In this document: positions 1-7,378 of the stretch, one piece after another
How the letters are laid out: each line of letters opens with the position of its first letter
How positions within the stretch are numbered: the stretch's first letter is position 1
DNA from: Nitrososphaerales archaeon TH5893
Lineage (GTDB): Archaea; Thermoproteota; Nitrososphaeria; Nitrososphaerales; Nitrososphaeraceae
Assembly: GCA_014523685.1 (NCBI GenBank)
Contig: JAATVT010000108.1
Span: forward strand, 1 to 11,158
Direction of reading: 5' to 3'
Length of the DNA stretch: 11,158 bases
The notes under the pieces: model-generated
Seen by the model: only the letters and a program-made list of their open reading frames with translations
Told to the model about the DNA's origin: nothing
The model's database searches: none
Position numbers and translations under genes: made by a program

Positions 1-90
1 ATTACACAAATATATGATAAATATAATGGTGTAACTCTTGTTTCCAAAGCCAATAATAATAAGGCAAGTTTCGAAGTAATAGTTGATTAG
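1..90 (+). CDS. aroK: C-terminus of probable archaeal (GHMP-type) shikimate kinase, partial
   Basis: An open frame enters from the left edge in frame 1 and stops at TAG 88-90, giving 29 residues that end ...NNNKASFEVIVD. The short G-V-T-L-V-S-K-x-N-N-N-K stretch resembles the C-terminal strand of archaeal GHMP-fold shikimate kinases, which carry a Thr/Ser-x-x-N-N-x-K/G pattern there. Shikimate kinase phosphorylates shikimate to shikimate 3-phosphate, the substrate of the next gene. The stop overlaps the aroA start by 8 bases (TTGATTAG), which argues for one transcript and translational coupling. That a gene ends here is well supported by the overlap. The product name rests on a short tail plus gene order, and another aromatic-pathway enzyme such as AroE remains possible. 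Confidence 0.55.
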   Translation: MTQIYDKYNGVTLVSKANNNKASFEVIVD

Positions 91-1372
91 TATTCGAATA
101 GAAAAGTCAAGAATTAGCGGTACGCTACGATGTCCATCAAGTAAGAGTTACACTCACAGAGCAATCGCTATCGCCTCACTTGCTAAAGGAAAGTCGGTCA
201 TCAAAATGCCCTTGCTATCTCGAGATACGTTCGCGACATTGTCGGCATCAAGTGCCTTGGGAGCAAAAATCAATCAGCAGGGCTCGAGACTAAATGTAGC
301 GGGCAAGCAAACCTTGTATGCCCCAGAAAACATCATAAATGCAGAAAATTCTGGGACCACACTTAGAATATTCGCGGTAATGGCTGCATTAGTCAAGAAG
401 GGATTTACTATCTTAACTGGCGATGCTAGCCTTCGCAAACGGCCGATGCAACCAGTACTTGATGCGTTAACTCAGCTCGGCGTTGAATGTTATTCATCTC
501 AAATGAACGGCTTTGCTCCACTTTTGATAAGGGGCGGTGGAATTCATGGCGGTAATGTCTCAATTGATGGGAATATATCAAGTCAGTTCCTCTCCTCATT
601 GTTAATATCAACGATCTACGCAAAATCGCCAGTTTCGATCCGCGTGAGAGGGCAACAGGTTTCGAAACCATATATTAAATCAACCATAGCTGTGATGAAA
701 AAATTCGGAGTGACCATTGATTATGAAAAAGATTTTTTAGAGTATTATATAGAGAAGAAAAAATATAGACCTACAGAGTTCGACGTACCAGCAGACTTCT
801 CAGCCGCAGCGTTGCTTCTTTCTGCCGGAGTTCTCGCAGGACGAAGCATCACTCTAAAGGGACTAGATTTCACCTTACCTCAAGCCGATTCAAAGATTTT
901 AGAAATCCTGAAGGATATGGACGTAGAAATAAGTGTCAATAAGAACCGTGGAGAGGTAAAAGTAGTTGGTTCCGAGATTATTGAAGGCGGTAGCTTTGAT
1001 CTTATTGATTCGCCTGATCTACTACCAGTTGTTTCGATACTGGCTTTGAAAGCCAGGTCTCCGGTCAAGGTAACAGGTATTACCCACGCACGTTTGAAAG
1101 AAACGGATAGGGTGGCAAATATAGCTTCCCAAATAAAGAAGTTTGGAGCCACCGTTATTGAAGAGAAGGATAAATTACTGATAACCGCTCCACGGGCTCT
1201 CCGGAATTCAACTATTCAGACCTTTAACGATCATAGGCTATTCATGGCTTTTACAATCGCGTCATTGCTAACCGAAAAATCAGTAGTCGAGGGTGCGGAA
1301 CATATCGACGTTTCGTACCCAAACTTCCTCCTAGACCTAATAAAACTTGGAGCGAAGATTGATTACCAATAG
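83..1372 (+). CDS. aroA: 3-phosphoshikimate 1-carboxyvinyltransferase (EPSP synthase)
   Basis: Transfers enolpyruvyl from phosphoenolpyruvate to shikimate 3-phosphate, the sixth step of the cytosolic shikimate pathway. At 429 residues it has the family's usual length. Conserved sites seen in order: PSSKSYTHR with Lys21, Ser22 and Arg26; NAENSGTTLR at 86-95 (PEP loop); LRKRPMQP at 117-124; SSQ at 166-168 (shikimate phosphate); the catalytic Asp region SPDLLP with Asp312; RLKETDR with Glu340 and Arg343; and NDHR with His384 and Arg385. No key residue is missing. The start is TTG at 83: TAG at 80-82 is an in-frame stop directly before it, and homology begins within a few residues, so no ATG is available. 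The start lies inside the end of the preceding gene. No Shine-Dalgarno sequence is evident, so translation probably depends on coupling. Confidence 0.97.
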   Translation: MISIRIEKSRISGTLRCPSSKSYTHRAIAIASLAKGKSVIKMPLLSRDTFATLSASSALGAKINQQGSRLNVAGKQTLYAPENIINAENSGTTLRIFAVMAALVKKGFTILTGDASLRKRPMQPVLDALTQLGVECYSSQMNGFAPLLIRGGGIHGGNVSIDGNISSQFLSSLLISTIYAKSPVSIRVRGQQVSKPYIKSTIAVMKKFGVTIDYEKDFLEYYIEKKKYRPTEFDVPADFSAAALLLSAGVLAGRSITLKGLDFTLPQADSKILEILKDMDVEISVNKNRGEVKVVGSEIIEGGSFDLIDSPDLLPVVSILALKARSPVKVTGITHARLKETDRVANIASQIKKFGATVIEEKDKLLITAPRALRNSTIQTFNDHRLFMAFTIASLLTEKSVVEGAEHIDVSYPNFLLDLIKLGAKIDYQ

Positions 1373-1460
1373 CGATGATTGCTATTGCACTTCTCATGTT
1401 TCCTGATTGACTATCCAACCCACCACCATTGTATTAAATGCTATACAGTCAAACATTTGA

Positions 1461-1472
1461 ATTCTGCAGAAT
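1461..1472. repeat. 12-bp perfect palindrome in the aroA-aroC gap
   Basis: ATTCTGCAGAAT is its own reverse complement over all 12 bases. It lies about 45 bases before the TATA-like box of aroC and 89 bases after the aroA stop. Its size and position would suit a dimeric repressor or activator site, but a single copy in AT-rich sequence can also arise by chance. Function is unproven. Confidence 0.35.
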
Positions 1473-1516
1473 CACTATTCTTGTAGTTGATTTCCATGAA
1501 ATTATCTGAAAGTCGA

Positions 1517-1525
1517 ATATATATA
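1517..1525 (+). promoter_or_regulatory. Archaeal TATA-box promoter for aroC
   Basis: ATATATATA lies 31 bases before the aroC ATG. A start about 24 bases downstream of the box would give a leader of under 10 bases, in keeping with the lack of a Shine-Dalgarno sequence before aroC. This suggests that aroC and the two following genes can be transcribed independently of aroA. The rest of the 184-base gap shows no gene. Confidence 0.55.
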
Positions 1526-1556
1526 GAGTAGCAGCAAAACTTGCACTATCGGCACA

Positions 1557-2654
1557 ATGGTTGGAAGCTTAATTGGCGAACGTTTTGCTTGCATGAGCTT
1601 TGGGGAGAGCCATGGGAAATGTGTAGGAATGATTGTGGATGGGTGCCCAGCTGGATTGCGGCTGGATGAGACAGATATTCAACCTCTGCTTGATCTTAGA
1701 AAACCAGGCCAAACAATAATTGCTACGCAGAGAAAGGAAGAAGACAAGATAGAAATTCTGTCTGGTGTTTTTAATGGTTTCACTACAGGCGCTCCGATCT
1801 GTATGTTAATTTGGAATAAAGAACATGATTCTCGTTCCTATGAATCAGTGGTAACAAGACCACGTCCCGGGCATTCAGATTATCCAGCGAAAGTAAAGTA
1901 CGCCGGATATGCAGACTATAGAGGAGGAGGAAGATTTTCCGGACGATTGACTGCAACGTTCGTCATGGCAGGTGCAATTGCTCAGAAATTGCTTTATCAT
2001 ACCTTAGGTATTGAAACGACTGCGTATACAGTCCAAATTGGTCAAATAAAGGCAAATAACATTGATTTAGAAAATGCAAGGAGGAATAGGTATACGAATG
2101 ATACTAGATGTCCTGATTTAGATGCCGCACGTCAGATGAGAGAAGCAATACTGCAGACTAAGAAAGAAGGGGATTCATTGGGTGGAGTTATTGAGTGCAT
2201 ATGCACGGGATTACCAGTAGGTTTAGGTGAGCCGATTTTTTCATCTTTGGAGGCTGATATCAGCAGGGCAGTCTTTAGCATCCCTGCGGTTAAAGCCATT
2301 GAATTCGGGTCAGGGTTTTTGGGGTCTGAAAAAAAAGGATCTGAGAATAATGACTTATTTACCATCAAAAATGGTAATATAGTGACAAAGACAAATAATG
2401 CTGGAGGAATTTTAGGAGGACTATCCAATGGAATGCCTATTAGAATGCGAATCGGTTTTAAACCAGCCTCATCAATAGGCCGTACGCAAAGGACCTTAGA
2501 TATTTCTACCCTCTCGGAAATAGACCTTACTGTAACTGGGAGACATGACCCCTGTGTGGTTCCAAGAGCACCCCCAGTGGTGGAATCCATAGTGTCAGTA
2601 ATTATCGCGGACCACGCTCTCAGATCAGGATTTATTGGAACTGTATTGGAGTAA
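1557..2654 (+). CDS. aroC: Chorismate synthase
   Basis: Catalyses anti-1,4-elimination of phosphate from EPSP to give chorismate, using reduced FMN as cofactor without net redox change. The 365-residue length is normal for the short, non-reductase form, so a separate flavin reductase must supply FMNH2. Diagnostic motifs: FGESHG at 15-20 with the conserved His19; the flavin/substrate loop LRKPGQ at 47-52; EILSGVFNGFTTGAP at 66-80; RPGHSDY at 103-109 with His106; YRGGGRFSGR at 121-130, the conserved Gly/Arg loop; and GRHDPCVVPRAPPVVE near the C-terminus. The ATG start leaves the expected short lead into FGESHG. The TAA stop shares one base with the next ATG (TAATG), so the two genes are translationally coupled. 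Confidence 0.97.
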   Translation: MVGSLIGERFACMSFGESHGKCVGMIVDGCPAGLRLDETDIQPLLDLRKPGQTIIATQRKEEDKIEILSGVFNGFTTGAPICMLIWNKEHDSRSYESVVTRPRPGHSDYPAKVKYAGYADYRGGGRFSGRLTATFVMAGAIAQKLLYHTLGIETTAYTVQIGQIKANNIDLENARRNRYTNDTRCPDLDAARQMREAILQTKKEGDSLGGVIECICTGLPVGLGEPIFSSLEADISRAVFSIPAVKAIEFGSGFLGSEKKGSENNDLFTIKNGNIVTKTNNAGGILGGLSNGMPIRMRIGFKPASSIGRTQRTLDISTLSEIDLTVTGRHDPCVVPRAPPVVESIVSVIIADHALRSGFIGTVLE

Positions 2655-4054
2655 TGGCCAAGAAGAGACAAGACGAATTAGGTAAACTGCGAGCTGAGAT
2701 TCGCAATATTACACTTGATATCATAACTAAGGCTCACAAAAGAATGAAGCTATCAGAACAAATTGGAGCTATCAAGGGGAATTTGAGAATTGAGATCGAG
2801 GATGAAAATGTCGAACAGGAGGTACGTAGGTCTGTTATCGAATTGTCACATACACTGGGAATCGATCCTGCTTTTTCTGGACGGCTTTTAAATATGTTAT
2901 TGATGGAATCGATTCGTTTACAGCAAATACAGCATAAAAAAATTGGAAACGACCCCTTGATACCTACCCACCTCAGCGTTTTTATGAAAGCCAAAGAACT
3001 GGAGAGCTCTGGGAAAAAGATCATACATATGGAGGTTGGAGAACCGGATTATCCGCCTCCCAAGAAGATAAGAAAAGCTCTAGTTGAGTCATATAATAAG
3101 AAGCAGTATCATTACACTGACTCAAAAGGGTTATTGAAGCTGCGCCAAGCCATTGCAAAAAAAGTTGGTCATGGAATTGAGCATGATGAGGTTATTGTTA
3201 CTTCGGGTGGAAGATTCGCCATATTTTCAGCAATACTTTCCATACTAAGACCAGGAGAGGAAGTAATTTCTATTGAACCGTCATGGCCAGCTTATCGCGA
3301 GTTCGTTGATTTTGCAGGAGGCAAAATAAAAACCCTGGGCACTACAATAGAGAATAGTTGGACTCCTGATACAGGGCAGCTAGAGGAGATGATAGGCCAT
3401 CATACGAAAATAATCGTTCTAAACTATCCGAACAATCCTACCGGCAAGATCCTAGATAAAAAGGATATTACACGAATCGTCTCATTAGCGCAGGATAACG
3501 GGTTGTATGTGATAAGCGACGAGGTTTATTCAGATTACGCCTTTAAGGGATTCACAAGTTTAACACATTATGAATACGATAGAAGTATTGTAGTTTCATC
3601 ATTTTCCAAATCCTGTGCTATGACAGGTTTCAGAGTCGGGTATGGAATTGCCGATAGAGAAGTTATTAGTAAGATGGCAAGAATTCAGGCTATTGCTTTA
3701 ACTAGCGTAGCAGAACCTATGCAGTACGCGGCGTTATCTGCAATAGACTATAGTCCTGCAGGAAACGTGAAATTAATCAAGGAACGATTGGATCTAATAT
3801 CGGAGAAGCTATCAAATATGTCACTTGATTTCATTTCTCCTGACGGGGCCATGTACGTCTTCCCACGATTAAAAGGCTTAGTCCAGAATGATGCCGCGTT
3901 AGTAGGAAAGCTATTAGACTTGGGAGTTGCTGTCGCACCCGGAAGTGGATTTGGGCAAGATTATACACGATATATAAGAATTTCGGCCTGTCAGCCGAAG
4001 AAAATGCTGGAACGTGGTTTAGAGGTCATCAATTCGGTTTTGTTCATCCACTGA
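2654..4054 (+). CDS. Fused chorismate mutase (AroQ) - class I aminotransferase
   Basis: A 466-residue two-domain protein. Residues about 8-95 are an all-helical AroQ chorismate mutase, which converts chorismate to prephenate. Compared with the E. coli domain, Arg13, Arg30, Lys41, Asp50, Glu54, Ser86 and Gln90 fall at active-site positions, while Val53 sits where E. coli has Arg51. Residues about 105-466 are a PLP aminotransferase of the aspartate/aromatic type: substrate-side YHYTDSKG at 152-159, NYPNNPTG at 257-264, SDEVYSDY at 288-295 with PLP-binding Asp289 and Tyr292, SSFSKS at 315-320 with Schiff-base Lys319, and carboxylate-binding Arg442 in RISA. The stretch between domains is short. 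The amino acceptor could be prephenate, giving arogenate, or phenylpyruvate/4-hydroxyphenylpyruvate, giving Phe/Tyr; sequence alone does not decide. It begins on the aroC stop and is followed 5 bases later by tyrA. Confidence 0.93.
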   Translation: MAKKRQDELGKLRAEIRNITLDIITKAHKRMKLSEQIGAIKGNLRIEIEDENVEQEVRRSVIELSHTLGIDPAFSGRLLNMLLMESIRLQQIQHKKIGNDPLIPTHLSVFMKAKELESSGKKIIHMEVGEPDYPPPKKIRKALVESYNKKQYHYTDSKGLLKLRQAIAKKVGHGIEHDEVIVTSGGRFAIFSAILSILRPGEEVISIEPSWPAYREFVDFAGGKIKTLGTTIENSWTPDTGQLEEMIGHHTKIIVLNYPNNPTGKILDKKDITRIVSLAQDNGLYVISDEVYSDYAFKGFTSLTHYEYDRSIVVSSFSKSCAMTGFRVGYGIADREVISKMARIQAIALTSVAEPMQYAALSAIDYSPAGNVKLIKERLDLISEKLSNMSLDFISPDGAMYVFPRLKGLVQNDAALVGKLLDLGVAVAPGSGFGQDYTRYIRISACQPKKMLERGLEVINSVLFIH

Positions 4055-4059
4055 TAGAA

Positions 4060-4911
4060 ATGGTCCAAATAATATCAATAATAGGTGCTGGAGGCAAAAT
4101 GGGTTCATGGTTTTTGAGATACTTTTCAAGAAAATCTGATACTAAAGTTCTTGCATATGATAAAAATGTTCTCTGGAAGCCTCCTGAAAATGTAACCCTT
4201 AGTAAAAGTGCTGAGAGTTGTGCAAGGGAAGCGGATCTGGTGATAATATGTGTGCCAATCACTATCGCACCCACGGTCATAAAGAAATGTGCTTTAAGTA
4301 TGAAATCAGGTGCTACACTGGCGGAGATCTCTTCGATTAAAACTAAAACTTTTTTGACGCTAAAGAAATACTCCAAGAGAGTGATTCCCCTATGTATACA
4401 TCCCATGTTTGGACCAGCTGCATCCAGCATTAGAGATACAAGGGTACTTCTAATACCTGTACGAAACAAGAAGACAGAGTCAGAGGTGCTGTCATCTCTA
4501 ATGCGAGGATCAAAGATTATCGTACTTCCTACTGCCCAAGTGCATGATAGGTACATGGCAATAATACTTGGAATAACATATTTTGCAAACTTGATATTTG
4601 CTAAGCTCTTATCAAAGGAAGACCTCATATTATTGGAGAAGATCTCGGGGACTTTTTTTAGAATTCAACTCCTCTTGATTCTGGGAATTTTAAGCGATGA
4701 TCCTGATCTTATTGTCGCAATTATTTCGAAGAATGCCTACACAAAAAAATATATTTCTGAATATCTTGCTAAGGCTGACATGCTCAGAAGTAAACTGGAA
4801 GGAAGTAATAGGGATCTTTTGAGGGATATACTTGCGGCCAAATCAATTTTTGGACGGAGTTTCGACTTGCAGATGTCCTATCGTAAAATATATACAATGT
4901 TAGAAAACTGA
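4060..4911 (+). CDS. tyrA: Prephenate/arogenate dehydrogenase
   Basis: Oxidative decarboxylation of prephenate to 4-hydroxyphenylpyruvate, or of arogenate to tyrosine. The 283-residue length matches stand-alone archaeal TyrA proteins. The N-terminal Rossmann fold shows the dinucleotide loop GAGGKMGSW at 9-17, and an acidic residue at the end of the second strand (AYDK, Asp34) that favours NAD over NADP. Catalytic-region motifs are EISSIKT at 89-95, with Ser92 in the conserved Ser-x-Lys, and HPMFGP at 114-119 with His114. A second conserved histidine lies in the helical domain (QVHDRYMA). No ACT or mutase domain is attached; the mutase is in the preceding fusion gene. The ATG lies five bases after that gene's stop, so the two are certainly co-transcribed. 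Prephenate versus arogenate preference cannot be read here. Confidence 0.93.
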   Translation: MVQIISIIGAGGKMGSWFLRYFSRKSDTKVLAYDKNVLWKPPENVTLSKSAESCAREADLVIICVPITIAPTVIKKCALSMKSGATLAEISSIKTKTFLTLKKYSKRVIPLCIHPMFGPAASSIRDTRVLLIPVRNKKTESEVLSSLMRGSKIIVLPTAQVHDRYMAIILGITYFANLIFAKLLSKEDLILLEKISGTFFRIQLLLILGILSDDPDLIVAIISKNAYTKKYISEYLAKADMLRSKLEGSNRDLLRDILAAKSIFGRSFDLQMSYRKIYTMLEN

Positions 4912-4926
4912 AGGGACTGAGGTATG

Positions 4927-4931
4927 TTTTT
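4927..4931 (+). terminator. Possible T-run terminator after tyrA
   Basis: Five consecutive T residues begin 16 bases after the tyrA stop. Archaeal termination often occurs at short T-tracts without a hairpin, so this could end the aromatic transcript. A run of five is short and weak evidence. Confidence 0.25.
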
Positions 4932-5006
4932 GATTGAATGATTTAGATTAACTTCAGACCTGTTGACGTATTCTTGAAAAAGCGGCAAATCTGATCTATG
5001 GTATTA

Positions 5007-5040
5007 ATCCAATCGAATGGCCCTGGGCCCTAAATTGGAT
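5007..5040. repeat. Nested inverted repeat in the tyrA-methyltransferase gap
   Basis: Outer arms ATCCAAT (5007-5013) and ATTGGAT (5034-5040) are exact reverse complements. Nested between them, GGCC (5019-5022) and GGCC (5026-5029) flank CTG, forming a GC-rich inner hairpin in otherwise AT-rich sequence. The strands between inner and outer stems (CGAAT and CTAA) do not pair. No T-run follows, so it is not a typical terminator. The rest of the 389-base gap 4912-5300 holds no recognisable gene, only AT-rich sequence and TATA-like boxes near its right end. Confidence 0.5.
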
Positions 5041-5264
5041 GGCCGTGTTATGGTACAATATATGTAGTTGGGAAACAAGTAGAGGCCTTGAGGGGTACAT
5101 GAGAAACTATGATGTTCAAAATTAACAGATAGTATTGATTTCGATAAAAGTTTACTTCGTATAATAAGATTGGAGGCATTTTATATCGAATATTTGACCA
5201 TAAATTATACCACTTGTATCGTCGGAAGCTTATCGCAGTATAACTCAGATGATTAATCTACTAT

Positions 5265-5276
5265 GATATACAATAA
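5265..5276 (+). promoter_or_regulatory. TATA-like box for the methyltransferase gene
   Basis: GATATACAATAA lies 24-36 bases before the ATG at 5301, placing transcription start within a few bases of it and implying an almost leaderless message. A stronger looking box, TTTTATATC at 5179-5187, would instead give a leader of about 90 bases or an independent short transcript. No Shine-Dalgarno sequence precedes the ATG. Confidence 0.35.
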
Positions 5277-5300
5277 TAGCAGTAATGCAAATCGGATACT

Positions 5301-6281
5301 ATGAAAAAACAATTTGCTAATCATCTCTTGTGTCTTCAACATGAATACAAGGATGTACGGCTTTCATTAGTTCCGCTGCATATTGTTAATGATAATGAAT
5401 GTATTGAAGGATTCCTGCAATGTTCCCATTGTGAGACCATTTATCCTATAATTGAGGGAGTGGCTATAGTTGTAAAGAACTTCTCAGAATATATTCAAAC
5501 AAGAACCTCTAGTTATGGAAAATGGTTATTGAAAACTAGAACAGATAAGATGAAAGGTTTTCTAAGAGAAGCAAGCAAGTACTTAAAGTTGTCTCAACTC
5601 GGAAAAGATCGTTATGAAGAAGATGGTGTTTGGTATGCACCGTACAGATGGACACATTATGACCATGAATCTACAGATAGACTCCTTAGCTCTTTAAGGT
5701 GGCGCTTGAAACCAAATGAGCTATACAATAGAGTTATTCATGGATTAAATCCGAAAATGGACGGGATGGCCCTCGACATGGGTTGTTCTTTTGGGTACAG
5801 CACGCTAACACTTTCAAGAAAATTTGCTTTCACTATAGGAATTGATTTATCTTTTTCTTTCATAAAGGAAGCGAGAAAGAGGATGTACGAATATAGACAG
5901 GGAAACGTAGAATTTTGTGTAGCAGATTCTCTTCTAACGCCATTTAGTTCAAGAAAATTTGATTCGGTCATTGTATTCAATATGATAAACTTGATAGATG
6001 CATCAAAGCTTCTCGATACCATCCATTCTCTTCTGAAACCCCTAGGTTACATTATTATCGCCGACCCGTTCGATTTTAATTACGAGCCTCAACCCCAAAT
6101 TAGGTTCGACAGTCAATCATTCAGAGAACTCCTCAAAAATTCCAGGTTTGAGGTTGATGACAAAACTGACATGAAAGAGTCTTATATTCCCTGGATTCTG
6201 AAAGTGAGTGAGAGAACCTACTTATTCTATTTCGTCGATTTTATCAGGGCAAGAAAAATTTCTAAACACAAAACGGGTTGA
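5301..6281 (+). CDS. Class I SAM-dependent methyltransferase with N-terminal Trm112-like zinc knuckle
   Basis: A 326-residue soluble protein. Residues about 8-58 resemble a Trm112-type zinc-ribbon module: C-L-Q-H at 11-14, then CSHCETIYPIIEGVAIV at 41-57, the Cys-x2-Cys followed by the typical Tyr-Pro-Ile-x-x-Gly. The first knuckle is Cys-x2-His rather than Cys-x2-Cys. Residues about 155-260 form a Rossmann-like methyltransferase core: motif I ALDMGCSFGYST at 157-168, an acidic residue after strand 2 in GIDLS at 180-184 (SAM ribose contact), CVADSLLTPF at 206-215, and IIIADPFDF at 251-259. A C-terminal tail of about 60 residues follows. Substrate is unknown: small molecule, quinone-like or RNA/protein targets are all possible. 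It stands alone, 389 bases after tyrA and convergent with pyrK, so context gives no function. Confidence 0.82.
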   Translation: MKKQFANHLLCLQHEYKDVRLSLVPLHIVNDNECIEGFLQCSHCETIYPIIEGVAIVVKNFSEYIQTRTSSYGKWLLKTRTDKMKGFLREASKYLKLSQLGKDRYEEDGVWYAPYRWTHYDHESTDRLLSSLRWRLKPNELYNRVIHGLNPKMDGMALDMGCSFGYSTLTLSRKFAFTIGIDLSFSFIKEARKRMYEYRQGNVEFCVADSLLTPFSSRKFDSVIVFNMINLIDASKLLDTIHSLLKPLGYIIIADPFDFNYEPQPQIRFDSQSFRELLKNSRFEVDDKTDMKESYIPWILKVSERTYLFYFVDFIRARKISKHKTG

Positions 6282-6523
6282 GATCAATTAATCACGTACA
6301 TTCTTTCACGAATCGTCAATTCATACGGTATTTGATTGTGCTCAGCATGGCTTGTAAGACTTCTATAATATTCATTATGATTATCGATATTAAGATCCCA
6401 GCATTATTACCATGTCATCAGGTGGTAGTCAGCCGCAAAGCGAATGGTTAGAAGGTTCCTGGAATTAGTATACATTAGACTTACTGATTGGTGAACAAGG
6501 ATAATTATTAAAATAACATATCG

Positions 6524-6529
6524 AAAAAA
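6524..6529 (-). terminator. Candidate T6 terminator for the pyrDK transcript
   Basis: On the minus strand six T residues begin 25 bases after the pyrK stop, in an AT-rich stretch. Archaeal RNA polymerase commonly terminates at such tracts. The rest of the 272-base convergent gap 6282-6553 shows no gene or clear structure. Confidence 0.4.
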
Positions 6530-6553
6530 TCTCACCTTGCATTTTGGACTAAA

Positions 6554-7378
6554 CTAAAGGTACTTGCATTTGCGTCCTGACTTGTCTCTATATTCAAGAC
6601 CAAATTCTGATAAGGAAGACAGAGTCTCACTATCAAATACAGTACCATCTTTACAAACGAGCTTATCTCCTATACAACAGCTGGCACATATTCCGATTCC
6701 GCATTTCATATAACGTTCGAGACTTGCCTGAACCGGAATTAAGCTTGCTGAAGCAAGATCTAATATCTTCTTCATCATTCCCTCAGGCCCACATGTGTAT
6801 ATAGTATCAAATCTTTCTGTACCAATCAGCTTAAGCATGGCCTCAGTAGTCTGTCCTTTTATCCCATAGCTTCCATCCTCTGTAGTAACGACTACTTGAT
6901 GATTCGTGTCCTCTAAACATTTTACGGCCAGCTTTTCGAAGAATACTTCTGAATGGGTTTTTGCCCCGATAATTAAGGTTGTATCAATTCTAGTACTGTT
7001 TAGATGAATCGCAAGTCGTAATAATGGAACCAAACCTGTCCCGCCCCCAACGAGCATTACTTTCCTCGCATTCTTAGGAATCTCAAAGGAATTACCGTAC
7101 GGACCTCTCACACCTAAACTTTCACCTACTCTCTTGTTGTATAACGAGGTTGAACCATATCCCTTCTTACGCACAGTTACCGCTGCATAAAATTTTTCAT
7201 GCCATATCATTACGCTCATGGGTAACTCCTCAGCCTGAGGGATCCAAACCATCAAGAATTGCCCGGCTCCTGCGTTCGAGCTCGCCACATCTTTGAATGC
7301 GAAAGTTCGTACCGTTGGAGTTTCTTCTACTATTTTTTCTATCTTAACTATACGGAGTCTATTAATATTTGTGTGCAA
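6554..7378 (-). CDS. pyrK: Dihydroorotate dehydrogenase class 1B, electron-transfer subunit
   Basis: An iron-sulfur flavoprotein that passes electrons from FMN in PyrD through a [2Fe-2S] cluster and FAD to NAD+. The 274-residue length is typical. Domains in order: an FAD-binding barrel at about 5-100, with GQFLMVW at 39-45, the PyrK version of the flavin motif LPMSV at 52-56, and GYGSTSL at 73-79; an NAD-binding domain with VMLVGGGTGLVPLL at 107-120 and CGPEGM at 196-201; and a C-terminal cluster-binding loop with Cys226, Cys231, Cys234 and Cys242 (pattern C-x4-C-x2-C-x7-C), plus an extra Cys235. The start is TTG at 7378, inside the end of pyrD. GGAG ten bases upstream and the lack of any other in-frame start before the homologous region support it. 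It overlaps pyrD by 17 bases, fitting equal production of the two subunits. Confidence 0.94.
   Translation of the reverse strand: MHTNINRLRIVKIEKIVEETPTVRTFAFKDVASSNAGAGQFLMVWIPQAEELPMSVMIWHEKFYAAVTVRKKGYGSTSLYNKRVGESLGVRGPYGNSFEIPKNARKVMLVGGGTGLVPLLRLAIHLNSTRIDTTLIIGAKTHSEVFFEKLAVKCLEDTNHQVVVTTEDGSYGIKGQTTEAMLKLIGTERFDTIYTCGPEGMMKKILDLASASLIPVQASLERYMKCGIGICASCCIGDKLVCKDGTVFDSETLSSLSEFGLEYRDKSGRKCKYL

Noticed and set aside
2132..2671. 179-codon open frame antisense to aroC
   Set aside because: It lies wholly over a clear aroC, has no recognisable motif and no separate promoter; it is a shadow of the coding strand.
4044..4628. 194-codon open frame antisense to tyrA
   Set aside because: It mirrors a well-supported TyrA reading frame and shows no domain signature.
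5039..5125. 28-codon ORF after the nested hairpin
   Set aside because: No Shine-Dalgarno sequence, no suitably placed TATA box and no recognisable peptide; length is within chance expectation.
5061..5140. Possible C/D-box guide RNA around ATGATG
   Set aside because: A box-C-like string is present, but no matching CTGA D box or terminal stem was found at suitable spacing.
6412..6468. 18-codon ORF in the convergent gap, with an AT-rich TATA-like stretch about 45 bases upstream
   Set aside because: Too short to judge, with no homology seen and no ribosome site; noted only as a place to check ribosome profiling.
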